Below are positions 23,421 to 35,354 of a stretch of DNA of 64,000 bases, in pieces. Under the pieces are notes generated by a model. The model was not told where the DNA came from and did not search any database. It saw only the letters and a list, made by a program, of their open reading frames with translations. Every line of letters begins with the position of its first letter. Position 1 is the stretch's first letter. Made by a program: the position numbers and the translations under genes. The stretch comes from Crambe crambe (lineage: Eukaryota; Porifera; Demospongiae; Poecilosclerida; Crambeidae), in assembly GCA_963924555.1 (NCBI GenBank), contig OZ004590.1, forward strand, positions 1,837,001 through 1,901,000, given 5' to 3'.

Positions 23421-23630
23421 TGTAAAGTTTTATATTAAATAATAGACAAAACTTAAATAGCTAAACAAATTCTTCAACCAGAGACTGTGTAAGGTTTATG
23501 TAGACTTGTGTCAAATTAATAATCACTGCATGCATACTCTCAGTTGAAGTGACAGTCACTAGACTGCCATTCAATTCTTTACATACACAAACTTACATTC
23601 AACTTCAAGCAATAAGAAAAAAGGATGGAA

Positions 23631-23894
23631 ACAAGTGAGCACAAAAAATTTCTTCTAAATAAAAGGTTAAGTAGGGATAGCTTAAAATCTAGCTGGGTTA
23701 TAATAATGTACTTGCAGCCTTGTATGAAAACAATCCCTACTTTTACAACTGCCATAGCTAGCTATAGGTAGTGGATGTAAATGTATAGGGATTGTTTTCA
23801 TACAAGGCTGCAAGTACATTATTATAACCCAGCTAGATTTTAAGCTATCCCTACTTAACCTTTTATTTAGAAGAAATTTTTTGTGCTCACTTGT
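23631..23894. mobile_element. 264-bp palindromic MITE
   Basis: ACAAGTGAGCACAAAAAATT at the left and the inverse AATTTTTTGTGCTCACTTGT at the right. The arms carry AAAATCTAGCTGGGTTATAA and its inverse. A close relative is at 39,856. Confidence 0.85.
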
Positions 23895-24127
23895 AATAAT
23901 AATAATAGAGAAGAAGAAGAATAATATATTATAGCGATTTACCTGCTTGCCGTATTTCTGAAACGGTAAGCTCCCTGGTCCTGAAACTTGGTCTGCACAT
24001 TGTAGTAGGCTCTAGTAGGCTGGATAATCATTTACAGTAGCTTTTGTTAGGTCTAAGTGGGAGAACTAGAATTTCACTTTAGTATTAGTCTATAGGCGGC
24101 GCGCGCGGCCGTCCGAGTCATCCCTAC

Positions 24128-25252
24128 CATAGATATACTAGACTACGTACACAGGATTGGAAACAGGGCATGCGCGCGTAGAATTTATAGACTATCCGTG
24201 TAGGTACCTGGCGAACAGAGAAATCTTACACAAAATAAGAAAGAGGGTGAAAGGCAAGGTATTTAGCGCAGCAATAATTATGATTATAAGCGAAAAGGCT
24301 CAATGACCTATAGCTGTAGTAGTTTATCATGTCAGTTTAGTCTATTTACTGTTGCTATGGAAGAAAAACGTGGAAACAGGTGACTGAAAAGTTTTGTGGC
24401 ACTCCTACTACTAAAATAGAAGTCTAGCTGCCTTACTTTTTGTATAAAATGAAAGATACTAGTTGACCATATGTACTCAAGTAGTTTTAATTTTGTGCAG
24501 GGCTGGAGATGGCATGCCATTTGCCATTGATAGTTTAAGAAGCCATTTCACTATGTTGTTGTTCTTATATGAGGAGATGAGATACCTTCTTGTATCAGGG
24601 GCAGGAAAGGATACACTGGGGCAGCTTTACTCTTCATCTTGATCCCTCAAAACAAGTATATCACAACAAATCTCTCGATGAATTGGATGTTCAGCAGTTC
24701 ATATCAGTACTTGTTATTATCATTTTCTTATTATAACATGAAAGGAAATATGTGTAAAGTGACAGTATTAGTTGCTACATTATAGTATCCTTCTTTACTA
24801 TAGCTTTTCTTGACAGCTAGCCATGGGTAATCTGAAGAAACAGTAACATCAACATGATTTTTTTACAGGCACCTTTAAAAAGTACATATGTACATATAAA
24901 TGATCACTACCTAACCGATTAGTGGAAAAAAAGAGACTATACTTTTAACATCCAAGCTCCAGAGGTCCACAAAGTCGAACTACCATTGTTACTCGCAATT
25001 ATACCCTCTAACACTTGAGAAACCAGCCTTTTTAAGAACTATGCTTATTTAGCACTATACTAGCCCACTCTTTGCATTCTTTGAACTTACCAATTGGCTA
25101 TAGTTTAGCAGAAATTTGGCACACTACTTCTCCTCCCCTGTTTGTTTGGGGCAATTTAGCACGAACAGCTGCCTACACGGATTGTCAGTATTGTCGTTAT
25201 GGGCGCACGTGACCTGTTTCCAATCCTGTGTACGTAGTCTAGTATATCTATG
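24128..25252. mobile_element. 1.1-kb element, long TIR, 7-bp TSD
   Basis: The left end CATAGATATACTAGACTACG continues to GGAAACAGG, a TIR of about 38 bp. The right end is its inverse, closing TATATCTATG. The 7-bp duplication TCCCTAC is at 24,121-24,127 and 25,253-25,259. It landed in the CATCCCTACATAGAGAGTGC end of the enclosing element, whose uninterrupted form is seen at 21,476-21,510. No domain is recognisable in its short ORFs; non-autonomous. Confidence 0.8.
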
Positions 25253-25289
25253 TCCCTACATAGAGAGTGCTACCGCACTCTCTGATATT

Positions 25290-25640
25290 ATTCAGCTGCC
25301 TCTAGCTAGCTAGCTAGGTATCAGTCGTTACGCAACCTTAAATTTTAATTTTTTATGACGTCATGTTTGACTTGCCACGTGGGCAATTTTTTGTTGAAGA
25401 AGTGGTAGGTAGTTCTAGCCTCTCTACTCTCCTTTAGAGCAGTTTTCAGTGGCCACGCTTGAAGTACCTATGCAGGAAAGCTGTAAAAACGAGCTATGTG
25501 TTTATGGAGTGTAGATAGCTGGGACTCTGTTTTTAACGGGGAACTTCTGTTTAGATGGATTAAAGAGCTGTACTTGGGTCTCGTTGGAAAGCGCGCTCTA
25601 GGACAACATTGGAAAGCGTGCACAATTCAATAACCAGGTA
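25290..25640. other. No gene seen
   Basis: Spacer after the nested complex. Part of it (ATCAGTCGTTACGCAACC, 25,320) is mirrored at 28,039-28,060 (GGTTGCGTAACGACTGGTAT), so the 25.3-28.1-kb block, including the GCDY-family relic, may be one inverted-repeat-bounded unit. Confidence 0.45.
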
Positions 25641-25649
25641 TGTTAAAGA

Positions 25650-27434
25650 TAGTTATTTTAGCAGTAGATATGTCATTTTAAAGTAGATGTATAGGTGTCG
25701 AAAAATATAATCCACGAGATTACAGAATGATAATAATAATAGAGCTACAATAAATCCATCTATCATCCTCACTTTCAATTTCAAAGTCAATTTCATCTTA
25801 AAAAACGAAGTCCATAATATCATCAACATCATGATCTCTCTCTGTGGTGTTGCAGCAGTTTCTGCATTCATATCCAGCTCCAGCTGAGCAAGAGTTTGCC
25901 TTCTTTCTACAATTGGTTTGCACACCTGTAACCTCTTATCAAACTCTCAAGTCTATTTCTGATGGTCTTGATGTTTTCATTAGTGTCTCACACTACAGCG
26001 AGTGAGTTATTCTTTATGGACCATCTGTAATAATTATGATAGTGACTGAAGTATTGTCCCCACAGGTGCAGAACCCAGCAGGATCTCTTCCAGTGCTTCA
26101 TTGGAGGCCGTCATCCCATTTTCAAATTTTGTTCTGAACCACGGATGTCATCAAGCCATTTATGATGCTATTCTTCCACCGACAATCCCAGGTTATTGAA
26201 CATAGAGTAGTGGGTGGCCGGACATTGTGTAATAAAACCTTTTGAAGTACACCGTACCCACTAATTGTAGGAATTCCAAATAGCCTGACTTCCAGTTTAA
26301 GGGTAACCCTTAGGCAGCTTTAGTATTAGCCAGTGGCTAGTTGGTTCGCCTTGTGCCCATTTTGGACACTAAAGTTATAAAAAAGGTTCCTGAAGCAGTA
26401 CTTCTAGTAATAAGGAAGCAGAAAAGTGGCTTTACCTATCCCACTGAAAAAGGACACATAATCACAGCCAGTACATACCAACAGTGTCTGAAGAACATGG
26501 GGTAACTCTGATGGTGTGAGCTTGCCTAGCTCTGGATCAGTAGTCTGACGTAGCCGACCCTTTACCTTCCTTTTCTTGGGGGCGGGGGAAGGAGAAAGGG
26601 TCTGGTGACTCTAGCATCAACGACTTGTGTCACGCATGAAAAACAACACTTGGATTCATCATGTGATATAGCCATAAACTTTTGTTTCTACCACTTTTTG
26701 GAGCCTGCCCCTTGCTTTTCTATGGGATCAAGATCGACTCGATAAGCCCTTGATGGGATCGATCGTGGCTGTAGCTAGCTGTTTCAAGTGAGATGAGAAG
26801 TTATCAGCAGGTGGATCAATTGACTTATACAGCATTATGAGGCTAGGGGAGCGAGCATTAGGTGTATGGGACGTACTATTCAAACACTGTTGTGACTCCA
26901 AGGCTCTTGTCACTTGATCCCCACTTCTTAGACTCTCCAAGAATTCTCCTTTCTCTAACTACTGCTTTTCACGCAAATTACTTGCGCACGGTTTATGATT
27001 GCCATGATGTAGTGTTCAAAAATGACACAAGTTGATATATGCTAGAGTCACCAGACCCTTTCTCCTTCCCCCCACCCCCAAAAAAAGGAAGGTAAAGGGT
27101 CGGCTACACCAGACTACTGGATCAGCTTCTAAGGCCATGATCAGATTTTTGAGGTGAAATAGCCTTAACTCTCTGGCACTATAAAGGCTGATTTATGCAA
27201 TTATGTCCTTGTTTTTGGAAAAGTAACCAGCCACCTAGGTGTATGGCTAGGATCTGCAAGTACCCTTGTTATATCTCTTCTGCAGGTTTGACAGATTACT
27301 CCATCTTCAGGGACATCAAGGCTTGATATGTACCTGTAACCCTCTACATTTTCCCACTTGGATGGCGTATTCAGATGGACTTTTCCATGGCAGAGGTAGC
27401 AAGCTTCTGTGAGGCTGGTGGTCTGCTCTGTCAT
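25650..27434 (-). pseudogene. GCDY...GIGK multicopy-family relic, copy 1
   Basis: Read on the minus strand. At 27,434 MTEQTTSLTEACYLCHGK opens a Cys-pair domain ending VICQTCRRDITRVL. At about 26,510-26,420, KLTPSELPHVLQTLL is followed by VCTGCDYVSFFSGIGKATF. At about 26,120-26,060 lies MKHWKRSCWVLHLWGQ. At 25,925-25,750 a Cys-rich end (NCRKKANSCSAGAGYECRNC) and an acidic tail follow. This order matches a dispersed multicopy family in sponge, cnidarian and mollusc genomes that I know only as uncharacterised. The GCDY-x5-GIG element resembles the helix-two-turn-helix of FEN1/XPG nucleases. A 576-bp MITE (26,541-27,116) and stop codons interrupt it, so it is dead. A donor GTAAGTG near 27,607 could belong to a 5' UTR exon. 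Confidence 0.6.
26541..27116. mobile_element. MULE-like MITE, 9-bp TSD (copy 4)
   Basis: 576 bp. TAGTCTGACGTAGCCGACCC at the left, inverse of TAGTCTGGTGTAGCCGACCC at the right, with TIRs of about 80 bp ending GGTCTGGTGACTCTAGCA. A perfect CTGGATCAG duplication flanks it (26,532-26,540 and 27,117-27,125). It interrupts the GCDY-family relic. Confidence 0.87.
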
Positions 27435-27439
27435 TGCAC

Positions 27440-28069
27440 TATAGCTATAGCTATGTATTAGTGTACTGATAACCTTTTTTAATGATAAAATATTACCATG
27501 TATATTCGTTTGTTCCTTCTCTCCCTCAGAATACACTCAGCAATACTAATAGGATTGTTTACCTACTTATCAACCTACATACAATTATAAACCACAAGTG
27601 CACTTACCTTAACCACTTTCAGCTGCACAGTGAATGCAGCTGGACTTTGCACGCACTAAGTACATGCTGCCGATCGTGCACAAGTCCATACTTGGATGAT
27701 TGTAAGCTAAGGATGTCTGAATAGTGTTGGAGAAAGTAAAGCTTTAGATCTGTGTCGGAAAATATTATACCACGCTAGTTAGTACATCTTTTCAAAACAG
27801 GTATGTTGCGTGTTTGGTGCCCGTGCAAGTGGATTTTGGCAGTTGTAAGCGATTAAGTGCGTTAATAGTGTACTAGGAAGGTTGTGTGTCCTCGCTAACA
27901 AATTTCAAGTCCAAGAATGCACAGGTAACGGAATAAAATGTTTTCTAGAGGTGCTGTTTTGATTCACCGTGCACCTACGGCAAGAATTGACATTTCCGGT
28001 AAAATTAAATTTCAATGGGGCTCAATTGACTTCCGGTTTGGTTGCGTAACGACTGGTATAGGTATATGT
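27440..28069. other. Upstream of GCDY relic 1; no other gene seen
   Basis: Contains a minus-strand donor-like GTTAAG/GTAAGTGC near 27,607 that may end a non-coding first exon. The rest is non-repetitive and shows no coding signature. Confidence 0.35.
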
Positions 28070-28582
28070 AGCTAGAATAGTGATGATGATGATAGACTAC
28101 TGTATCGACTCGGGGATTTAGATTCAACAAGGTAGACTCTATTTCAGCATCTTCTACCTCCACCTTGACTCGTTGATAGTGATTGGGCTGGTATGCTATT
28201 GGAGAACTATTCTTCTTTCATCTGTCCCTGCATACACATAGAAGAATGAACTCTATACATAGCTAAAACCGTAAAAGAGAGGAAAAAAAGACCAGGAACA
28301 AGTAAGGGAAAAAGCATTTCGTGAAATGAAAAAAGATGTAGGGATGACCACTGCACAAAAAAGTAAGGAAACAAGGATGGAATCTTTGTTCTGTATATCC
28401 AGCCAACAATCCCTACATGTACGTACATTACTACACTATAATCTGAAGCTACCCGACGTATATGTAGGGATTGTTGGCTGGATATACAGAACAAAGATTC
28501 CATCCTTGTTTCCTTACTTTTTTGTGCAGTGGTCATCCCTACATCTTTTTTCATTTCACGAAATGCTTTTTCCCTTACTTGT
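28070..28582. mobile_element. T2 fragment with palindrome
   Basis: 28,070-28,297 matches 7,430-7,668 (GATAGACTACTGTATCGA, GATTGGGCTGGTATGCTATT). 28,298-28,582 is a 285-bp palindrome with ACAAGTAAGGG and CCCTTACTTGT ends. The ORFs on both strands are mirror translations of the arms. Confidence 0.75.
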
Positions 28583-28639
28583 ACAAGTATATTGACCTCA
28601 TGTATATAGATTAAGGACCAGTTATTTTAAACCTCAACT

Positions 28640-29010
28640 TATCACAACGTAAACACATGATACATTATCGTGCAGTAATGGAAATATAAGCATTCCCAGT
28701 CCATTACATTCCCAATTGCTGCATTAGCTAGCTATGTATAAAAAAAGCTCATGCTCAACAGGAAATTTGTTATAGTCATGTGGTACAGGATTTTTAGTGT
28801 TTAACTAGCTATCAGTAACTGTCAATCACTAGCCAAGTTCCAATGTGAGAATGGCTTCATACAATGCCAAGATCATAGTAAGTGTCATAGATTAACTCTC
28901 AGTCTGCAAACCAGAAGTGACAAGAAAGTGACCAAGAGAACTGGATTATGGGGTGTAGACTAGGGGGAACATCTAAATATGCACTAGCAAGGGCCTAGAG
29001 GACTGTGTTC
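28640..29010. repeat. Inverted duplicate of the 54.23-54.60-kb receptor 5' region
   Basis: Matches 54,605-54,230 in opposite orientation (GTAAACACATGATA, CATGCTCAACAGGAAATTTG, GTGAGAATGGCTTCAT, GCACTAGCAAGGGCC). It brings an orphan receptor first exon onto the plus strand. Confidence 0.7.
28851..28877 (+). pseudogene. Orphan receptor first exon (plus strand)
   Basis: ATG GCT TCA TAC AAT opens MASYNAKII and is followed by the donor GTAAGTG. It parallels MASFNVI at 54,408-54,388 and MTSFNIGITV in gene C. No second exon, Ig or FN3 exon lies downstream on this strand. Confidence 0.55.
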
Positions 29011-29548
29011 AGTGATTTAGACATAATAGCACACTTCCTTAGCTCCACCTATTGCTCCACCCCACAGTTATGCTAATTAATTCTTATTCAAATAATTATA
29101 GAGCAAGTGTTTGCTTAGTTCCCAAAAATAGTGCCATGGAGGCATGTAATCACATGCTTTTTCGTGCGATTTGGGTATAATTAAGCATGTGATTGACTAT
29201 TAATCACACTGTAGATTACATCAGCCAGGTGGTGATGGCATGTACTAGGAAGCTGTAAATGTGAACCTGTAATGCTTGCCACAAACACTTAGATAAACCT
29301 ATAGTGGTGGCCTACTAGGCCAGCAGTTAGCCCTACAACCCACTTTGACAAACCACTGTAGAAATCAATCAAGCTTGCCTATAATCTTCAGAAATGTCAT
29401 TACTAGGCTAGTCTGTGCATGTGTGAACTACTCAGGGATTAATTGCACATGAACTAATGAGGGAAAATGTATTAGTACATATTAACTAGAGCAATAATCA
29501 TTGAAGGCCTTGAGAGTTGTAACTTTATAAGAGTCATAACTATCTAAA
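29011..29548. other. No gene seen
   Basis: Spacer with an imperfect hairpin near 29,140-29,205 (GTAATCACATGCTT / AAGCATGTGATTGACTA). Nothing coding recognised. Confidence 0.4.
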
Positions 29549-29853
29549 TAAAGGAAAAAATATTTATTCTAAATAAAGAGAAGTAGGGATGGCTGTGTGC
29601 GGTTCAAAAAAGTTCAGCAACAAGAGAGTGAACTTCAGTCAAGTAACCCCTTACCCATTACTAACTACGAGGTAACTATTCCTACTTCACTCCCTTAAGT
29701 TATATCTCATCATGGGAGTGAAGTAGGAATAGTTGGCTCGTGGTTGGTGATGGATAAGTGGTTACTTGATTCTCTTGTTGCTGAACTTTTTTGAACCGCA
29801 CACAGCCATCCCTACTTCTCTTTTTTATTTAGAATAGATATTTTTTCCTTTAC
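29549..29853. mobile_element. Palindromic MITE
   Basis: Arms of about 145 bp: GGAAAAAATATTTATTCTAA then GAGAAGTAGGGATGGCTGTG on the left, inverse on the right, with AACAAGAGAGTGAA / TTCTCTTGTTGC inside. It shares the AAGTAGGGATGGC subterminal block with the other palindromes but has a different outer end. 45,365-45,410 is a partial relative. Confidence 0.75.
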
Positions 29854-31506
<1,653 letters not shown>

Positions 31507-31546
31507 CCCATATTTTGGGTTCTTCTCTCTTTCTTGCTACGTTCTC

Positions 31547-32470
31547 ATGCCAGCAACTCTCAGCCTGGACACAGTACCAACATCTGTGGCTCTAACCTCT
31601 GTTGCCCTTACTCCGGTGGCCCAGTCTGTATTTCCGAATCACCACCAACCACTTTCATCATTGCCAGCTCCAGTCACCCACACCCAGGCTGTCCCATCCC
31701 TGTCTACAGTATTCGCTGCTGAAACTGGACTTTTACTATCCCCGTCATCGGAAGTGATTCCAATGAAACTTGTGGACAAGATCCGCTCAGGGAAGTTTAT
31801 TGAAATGAAAGAACTTCTCCAAGATAACATGTCGCTTAGGGCTCAGTTGGAGGAGCTACAGGGGCCTACCTCCATGCATATTGTTGGAGCCACCCGTCCA
31901 CGCATGAGAGAGGTGTCATCGCTACCCACCTGGTGTTATTGATTTCTTGGATATATAGCCACATTGACAGCTGATCCAGTAACCAGAGATCAACTCGCTT
32001 ATGCAAGGCTCATCATTAAGCAGGCACAAAGTCAGCCTGGCCTTAGTTGGATGGACTATGACAAGGCCTTTCGGCAACAGATATCTGTGGACACTGCTAT
32101 GCGGTGGAACATTGTCAACCCCAGCCTGCTAGCCTCCACCATGCTTGGGCACAGGCAGACAGGGTCCACCACCTTCTGCACACTCTGTCGGGCAGTAGAT
32201 CACTCACGTCCCCAGTGTGCACTAGGATTTTTAGAGGTACCACCAATCCCTCAACGTCCCCCTGTGCCTGCTCAACGTAGATTGCGTACCACCCCCACTC
32301 CCATGTGCTTTGCGTGGAATAAGGGTACTTGCCCATATGGCAACAGGTGCAACTTCCGACATGTGTGCTCTACCTGCTTCCTCCCCTCACACAAGTCTCT
32401 GGACTGCCCCCAAGCCCCGTCTACCTCGGCAGTGGATCGCTCTAGCTCATCCAAAAGCCGCCAGAACTGA
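31547..32470 (+). pseudogene. Gag-like protein of the YR retrotransposon
   Basis: ATG 31,547 (MPATLSLDTVPTS) opens a 308-codon frame with one in-frame stop, TGA at 31,940-31,942. The first half ends in a short charged stretch (LVDKIRSGKFIEMKELLQDN). The second has LTADPVTRDQLAYARLI and LSWMDYDKAFRQQ, typical of DIRS/Ngaro gag. It ends in a zinc-knuckle-like CFAWNKGTCPYGNRCNFRHV with further CSTC/CPQ. Its role would be packaging of element RNA. The TGA makes it a pseudogene unless read through. Confidence 0.7.
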
Positions 32471-32606
32471 CAACTTAGTAACACGCTTTACTTATAAGCT
32501 AGCTGGCTAACTGCTGCTTGCCTATTTACTCCATTGGATTCTATTGCTTCTTAATCATTATTAAGTTTGTTATCAATTGTAAGGTTATATATGTTATTCT
32601 AAACTC

Positions 32607-34250
32607 TTGACTCTCTCTCTCTCCCTCCCCCACCCCCCCCCCCCCCCCCCCCCCCTTCATACTTTGCATACTCCAGATTCTCCTTCCTTCCTCTCACTAG
32701 CTTGTGCCAACATCCTCCGGGGACAATACCGTTACACCAATACCCTTCAAGCACTAGCGTCAGCAGGGACGCAGCAGAATATAATACAGTGGCCTCGTTA
32801 CCACACCCCAGTGCGTATTGACCTGTTGGGCCCCTACCTGGATGCACACCCAGACCAGATATATGCTGCATATGTGGCCAAAGGACTCAGACATGGGTTC
32901 AGGATAGGTTTCCACCATGGGAAGGCACGACTCAAGCCTCATAGGAAGAACCATCCTTCCTGTCACTCCAAGCCAAGTGTTGTTAGTGAGAGAATAAAAG
33001 CTGAAGTGCTGGCAGGTCATCTGCTAGGCCCGGTTACACCCAACTTACTCCCCGTAGTTCACGTGAGCCCCATGGGGCTTGTTCCCAAACCCCACCAGCC
33101 AGACAAGTTCCGCCTGATACTCCCTGGAGACAATAGTGTCAATGATGGCATCCCCAGTGACCTTTGCTCACTGAAGTATGCATCTATAGATGATGCAGTG
33201 ACCATGGTCAAAACCCTTGGTAGAGGGACCATGCTAGTAAAGATTGATCTCAAGGAGGCATATCGCCTGATTCCAGTGCACCCTGATGACTACCACCTCC
33301 TTGGTGTGACCTGGCAAGGTCACACCTATGTTGACCGGGCACTCCCTTTTGGCCTGTGCTCTGCTCCAAAAATTTTCACTGCTTTTGCGGACTTCCTTGC
33401 GTGGGTGCTTCATCAACATGGAATAACCCATCAGCTCCATTATCTTGACGATTTTTTATTTCTGGGTGCCCCCCTTTCAGATCAGGCAGCCAGAGCCCTG
33501 GAAACCACTTGCAGAGTCTTTCATATGCTTGGTGTCCCCATTTCTACACACAAAACAGAGGGACCAGCTACTTCTCTTACTTTCCTTGGCATTATAATTG
33601 ATACCCACACCTTTGAACTCCACCTACCACCAGACAAACTCACCAGGCTTCAAAATCAACTTGAGTCCTGGCTCCAAAGGAAGTGCTGCCAGAAACATGA
33701 GCTAGAATCACTTCTAGGCCACCTGTCCCATGCAGCCACAGTAATGAGGCATGGAAGAACCTTTCTTCGTCAGTTATTCACCCTGCTCTCTCATGCACGC
33801 AAAAGTCACCACTTCATTCACCTCACATCTGGGGCCCGAGCTGACCTCCTCTGGCGGAAAGTCTTTCTTCAAGACTGGAATGGCTTATCTTTTTTCCCGC
33901 AAATAATCCCCTCCATTTATGTTACATCTGATGCATCAGGCTCCTTTGGGTGTGGTGCCTTCTCTCTGGACCAGGGTTGGTTTCAACTCAGGTGGCCTGA
34001 GAGCTGGAATGCAGTAAATATTGCAGCAAAAGAGCTAGTCCCAGTTGTGCTTGCTGCATCACTCTGGGGTCCTGGCTGGCACAGACAATGTGTCTGCTTC
34101 CAATCAGACAACATGGCCGTTGTGCAGATCCTCCGAAGCCGCACTTCTTGTGACCCTCTCCTCATGCATCTTCTTCGCTGCCTAGTTTTCTATGCAGCTG
34201 TGTACCACTTGAGTTCAGATCTGAACACCTACCTGCCTCACACAATTTAG
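32607..34250 (+). CDS. Reverse transcriptase-RNase H of the YR retrotransposon
   Basis: A 547-codon frame; its first ~30 codons are microsatellite-derived, so the true start is uncertain. RT blocks in order: FRLILPGDNSVND, VKIDLKEAYRLIPV (motif A), ALPFGLCSAPKIFTAF (motif B), YLDDFLFLG (catalytic YLDD), SLTFLGIIID. RNase H follows: YVTSDASGSFGCGAF, AAKELVPVVLAASLWG, FQSDNMAVVQIL. The frame closes early at 34,250. The expected HLPxxxNxxADAIS continues one base out of frame (HLPASHNLAADAISHNN), so a frameshift near 34,210-34,225 separates it from the recombinase. The RT-RH catalytic residues themselves look intact. Confidence 0.85.
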   Translation: MTLSLSLPHPPPPPPPLHTLHTPDSPSFLSLACANILRGQYRYTNTLQALASAGTQQNIIQWPRYHTPVRIDLLGPYLDAHPDQIYAAYVAKGLRHGFRIGFHHGKARLKPHRKNHPSCHSKPSVVSERIKAEVLAGHLLGPVTPNLLPVVHVSPMGLVPKPHQPDKFRLILPGDNSVNDGIPSDLCSLKYASIDDAVTMVKTLGRGTMLVKIDLKEAYRLIPVHPDDYHLLGVTWQGHTYVDRALPFGLCSAPKIFTAFADFLAWVLHQHGITHQLHYLDDFLFLGAPLSDQAARALETTCRVFHMLGVPISTHKTEGPATSLTFLGIIIDTHTFELHLPPDKLTRLQNQLESWLQRKCCQKHELESLLGHLSHAATVMRHGRTFLRQLFTLLSHARKSHHFIHLTSGARADLLWRKVFLQDWNGLSFFPQIIPSIYVTSDASGSFGCGAFSLDQGWFQLRWPESWNAVNIAAKELVPVVLAASLWGPGWHRQCVCFQSDNMAVVQILRSRTSCDPLLMHLLRCLVFYAAVYHLSSDLNTYLPHTI

Positions 34251-35354
34251 CTGCTGATGCCATCTCGCACAACAACCTTACCTTGTTCTCTTCTATTGTC
34301 CCTCAGATCCAGCAAGTGTCCATCCCTCAGTCTGTCCGGGATCTTCTGGTGGAGACCAGACCCAATTGGGTATCACACGAGTGGACAACATCGTTCAGGA
34401 ACTGCTTGACCATGGAATCTCTAGGACCACCTACGCAGTCTATCAGTCGGGATGGCATCAATACACCAGGTTCTGCAGCCAGACCGCACTAACCCCACTC
34501 CCTCAGAACAAAATCTCTGCCGCTTTGCTGCCATATTGTCCCAGACAGTAGCCTGGAAGACAATCAGAATCTACCTCAGTGCTCTTCGCTATTTTCAAAT
34601 CCGTGCTGGCCTACCAGATCCCTCCTTGTCCTCCTTCCCTCAACTTAATTATGTACTCAAAGGAATACACAGATCCAAACCTGACCACCAACAAAAACAT
34701 CGACTCCCAATCACCATCCGTTTGCTCATATCACTTCATGAAGTGTGGTCAAAGCCCCCAGTGCTTACAACAGTGTCATGTTGTGGGCAGCATGCTGCCT
34801 TGGTTTCTTTGGGTTCCTCCGGGCTGGCGAATTCACCTGCACAGGAACAGATGCTGCAAACTTCCCATTGTCACCTAGTGACATCACGGTAGACTCTCGA
34901 GACAACCCACAACAGATAATAGTCCACTTACGTTACAGTAAGACAGATACTTTTGGTGTAGGGTGCTATATATACCTAGGACGTACTAACACGGTCCCTT
35001 GTCCAGTGACAGCAATCCTAAGGTACCTCAGTCTACGTTCTCCATCTTAGGGACCTCTCTTTATCTTCCAGGATGGCACACCACTAACAAGGGCCTCCCT
35101 TGTATCACACCTTCGAGCAGCTCTGCCACAAGCTGGAGTCTACTCAAGTGGCTATTCAGGTCATAGCTTCCGGATTGGTGCTGCAACAGTGGCAGCACAG
35201 GCAGGCTATGCTGACTCCTTTATTCAAACTCTTGGAAGATGGAAATCTAATGTCATACATCCGAACAGCGCCATCTGAGTTAGTTACTGTTGCATCTACA
35301 CTAGCCAGACAGGGACAGTATGCAAGCACTCACCCTCCACCAATGTTGGAATAA
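34251..35354 (+). pseudogene. Tyrosine recombinase of the YR retrotransposon, frameshifted
   Basis: Pieces in three frames give one recombinase. N-terminal: GISRTTYAVYQSGWHQYTRF, TIRIYLSALRYFQIRAGLP. Catalytic: GFFGFLRAGEF (first Arg), HLRYSKTD (Lys), GHSFRIGAATVAAQAGY (His-x-x-Arg), LGRW, then after a +1 shift SYIRTAPSELVTVASTLA with the candidate nucleophile Tyr. An in-frame TAG lies at 35,048-35,050. At least three frameshifts and one stop make it non-functional. The enzyme would integrate the circular cDNA, the hallmark of DIRS-like elements. Confidence 0.75.

Larger units (their letters stand above)
21475..25289. mobile_element. Nested inverted-repeat transposon complex
   Basis: The outer ends are ATCAGAGAGTGCGGTAGCAC at the left and its inverse GTGCTACCGCACTCTCTGAT at the right. 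The left arm, about 250 bp with a GGACGGCCGCGCGCGCCGCC tract, is inverted at 23,895-24,120. Between lie an inner inverted pair (21,735-21,965 / 22,560-22,790, GACAACCATATCTCTCG), a 313-bp palindrome, a reversed copy of the 231-bp tandem unit, a 264-bp palindrome and a 1.1-kb insertion at 24,128-25,252. Several rounds of insertion into existing elements are implied. No intact transposase is seen. Confidence 0.7.
31547..35354 (+). mobile_element. Ngaro-like tyrosine-recombinase retrotransposon (decayed)
   Basis: Order gag-like, RT, RNase H, tyrosine recombinase, with no methyltransferase seen between them. That order is that of Ngaro elements within the DIRS superfamily. The coordinates cover the coding core only. 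I could not find the split direct repeats expected at the ends; 30.8-31.37 and 35.36-35.8 kb were scanned by eye. Confidence 0.75.

Noticed and set aside
32599-32871. Minus-strand Gly-rich ORF
   Set aside because: Antisense of the poly-C tract and RT frame.
34366-34892. Several short ORFs taken as separate genes
   Set aside because: They are frame-shifted pieces of one tyrosine recombinase.
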